7,244 nt of DNA, taken from the NCBI GenBank assembly GCA_031365425.1, contig JANLYB010000328.1, positions 1-7,244 of the forward strand, given 5' to 3'. Each line of letters begins with the position of its first letter. Positions within the stretch are counted from its first letter, which is position 1. The position numbers were made by a program, and so were the translations under genes. A model generated the notes under the pieces. The model saw only the letters and a program-made list of their open reading frames with translations. It was not told the DNA's origin and searched no databases. Source of the DNA: JANXVY01 sp031365425. Lineage in GTDB: Bacteria; Pseudomonadota; Alphaproteobacteria; Rhizobiales; Hyphomicrobiaceae. Shown here piece after piece: positions 5,900 to 7,244 of this stretch.

Positions 5900-7244
5900 A
5901 TGTCGAGCAGCTTCACCATCAATCTCGCCGACCTCACCAAGATCCTGGCCCAAATCAAAATTGCCGAGCAGAACGCGGGCAATCATGATCTCAATCCTGG
6001 CGCGGTCAACGTCGCAGGTCAGAATCTGGTAGACATCATCGGCCAGGATGCAACTCTGCAGCCATTGGGATTGCGGACGGTCACCGGCATTTACAACCAT
6101 TTGTTGCCAGGAACCGAACTTGCCGGCGCAGCCGACCAGCCCTTCCCGCGCTTGTTGCCGCAGGAATTGCGCACGGGCGTAGGAGCCGGCGTGGATTTCA
6201 ACGGTGACGGCACGCCCGACTTTTTTGGTGCTCCTGGTAACGCTGGCGCCGTCTACAATCCGACAGGCACCGTCGTTGATAGCGGGCCGCGGACGGTTTC
6301 CAACCTGATTGTCGACCAGTCGATCAATAATCCGGCTGCAGTGGAGGCGTGGTTCAACAATCCGCTGACGGCCGACCTGTTTGCCCTCGCTCACCCAGGA
6401 AAGAACCCCGTCCGTCCCGGCGAGGCTGTCGGGCCAAACGACCTCGAAGTTTCGAATACGGACTTGTCCCTGATCCCAAACCAGTCGCCCGACATTGGTC
6501 TTTCGCCGCAGTTCAACGGCTTCATGACGTTCTTTGGCCAGTTTTTCGATCACGGGCTTGACCTTGTGCCGAAGGGCGGGAACGGCAACGTTTATATTCC
6601 GCTTAATCCGGACGATCCGCTTTATGTTGAGGGTTCGCCGACAAATTGGATGGTGATCTCCCGTGTTCTTCCGAACGCCGTGAACATTACAACTCCGTTC
6701 GTCGACCAGAACCAAACCTACACCTCACATCCCTCGCATCAGGTGTTTCTGCGCGAGTACAAAATGGATGCCGGTGTACCAATTGCCACCGGGCACCTGC
6801 TTTCGGGGGCACACGGCGGCATGCCGACCTGGGCAGAGGTAAAGGCTCAGGCCGTGACGATGCTCGGGATTCAACTCGTCGATGCGGACATCTTGAAGGT
6901 GCCGTTGCTGGCGACGGACGACTATGGCCGGTTTATTCGCGGTCCGCATGGCTTCGCGCAAATTGTTCTGTCCGATGGGACCCTGCTCGAAGGTAACCCA
7001 GCTGCAAATGGCGGACATGGCGTTCTCGTTCCATCTCCACCTGCAGCTGTTTTTGCCGTTCCAGCCGGCACCGCCTTCCTTGATGACATCGCTCATGACG
7101 CTGCACCCGGCGCTGGCCTTGTCGCAGACGCCGACAATCTTGTTGGCCTGTCGTTGGACGGTCAAGCGGCCGGGACCTACGACAACGAACTGCTCGACAT
7201 GCACCTCATAACCGGCGATGGCCGCGGCAACGAGAATGTCGGCC
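5900..7244 (+). CDS. Animal-type haem peroxidase (cyclooxygenase-peroxidase superfamily), N-terminal part; runs off the right edge
   Basis: The frame stays open from the ATG at 5900 to the window end (448 codons). It begins MSSSFTINLADLTKILAQIK, with no Sec signal peptide. The peroxidase domain (PF03098) is shown by FFGQFFDHGLDLV (211-223). By comparison with myeloperoxidase, D217 and H218 match the haem-linking Asp94 and distal His95. GDGRGNEN (439-446) holds R442 and E445, matching catalytic Arg239 and haem-linking Glu242. The Met243 position is Asn446, so no sulfonium bond to haem is expected, as in lactoperoxidase. The proximal His (an EHNR-type motif) should lie just past the edge. The gap between the two motifs is about 80 residues longer than in myeloperoxidase. 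Residues 99-110 (DFNGDGTPDFFG) resemble an EF-hand or dockerin-type calcium loop. Such bacterial enzymes use H2O2 to oxidise halides or phenols; many are long and leave the cell by type I secretion, which fits the missing signal peptide but cannot be confirmed here. Confidence 0.9.
   Translation, partial: MSSSFTINLADLTKILAQIKIAEQNAGNHDLNPGAVNVAGQNLVDIIGQDATLQPLGLRTVTGIYNHLLPGTELAGAADQPFPRLLPQELRTGVGAGVDFNGDGTPDFFGAPGNAGAVYNPTGTVVDSGPRTVSNLIVDQSINNPAAVEAWFNNPLTADLFALAHPGKNPVRPGEAVGPNDLEVSNTDLSLIPNQSPDIGLSPQFNGFMTFFGQFFDHGLDLVPKGGNGNVYIPLNPDDPLYVEGSPTNWMVISRVLPNAVNITTPFVDQNQTYTSHPSHQVFLREYKMDAGVPIATGHLLSGAHGGMPTWAEVKAQAVTMLGIQLVDADILKVPLLATDDYGRFIRGPHGFAQIVLSDGTLLEGNPAANGGHGVLVPSPPAAVFAVPAGTAFLDDIAHDAAPGAGLVADADNLVGLSLDGQAAGTYDNELLDMHLITGDGRGNENVG

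Noticed and set aside
5759..6715. Minus-strand open frame of 318 codons
   Set aside because: It lies antisense to the peroxidase, has no ribosome site, and its translation has no recognisable domain. The plus-strand frame carries clear peroxidase motifs.

Overview
The window looks like chromosomal DNA of an alphaproteobacterium, most likely of the Bradyrhizobium/Rhodopseudomonas type within the Hyphomicrobiales. This rests on the moderately high GC content, the gene families present, a FixK/FNR-type box, and the tRNA flanks. It is inference; nothing here fixes the genus.

Layout. At the left edge a small membrane-protein gene runs leftwards out of the window (complement of <1..107). A complete tRNA-Lys(CUU) gene lies on the minus strand at 349..424, with GC-rich hairpins on both sides. 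From 674 rightwards all genes are on the plus strand: a CoxE-like VWA-domain protein (674..1852), a small lipoprotein (1981..2580), a four-helix membrane protein with a GTG start (2620..2982), a CelD/BioF2-like GNAT acyltransferase (3056..4327), and an exported FecR-domain protein (4392..5135). The gaps between the last four are 39, 73 and 64 bases, so they may be one transcription unit dealing with the cell envelope. A joint role is only inferred.

A 764-base stretch without a convincing gene follows (5136..5899). It holds an exact FNR/FixK-type site (TTGAT-N4-ATCAA, 5608..5621) and a CCATGG-rich palindrome. It leads into an ORF open to the right edge (5900..>7244), which starts behind a strong AGGAG ribosome binding site. 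That ORF encodes the N-terminal 448 residues of an animal-type haem peroxidase (cyclooxygenase-peroxidase superfamily). The distal Asp-His pair and the catalytic Arg/Glu motif are both visible, and there is no Sec signal peptide. Bacterial members of this kind are often long, with C-terminal calcium-binding repeats and type I secretion, but that part is outside the window.

The most interesting point is the peroxidase together with a perfect oxygen-responsive regulator box in a long upstream region. No CRISPR array, insertion sequence or clearly novel system was seen.
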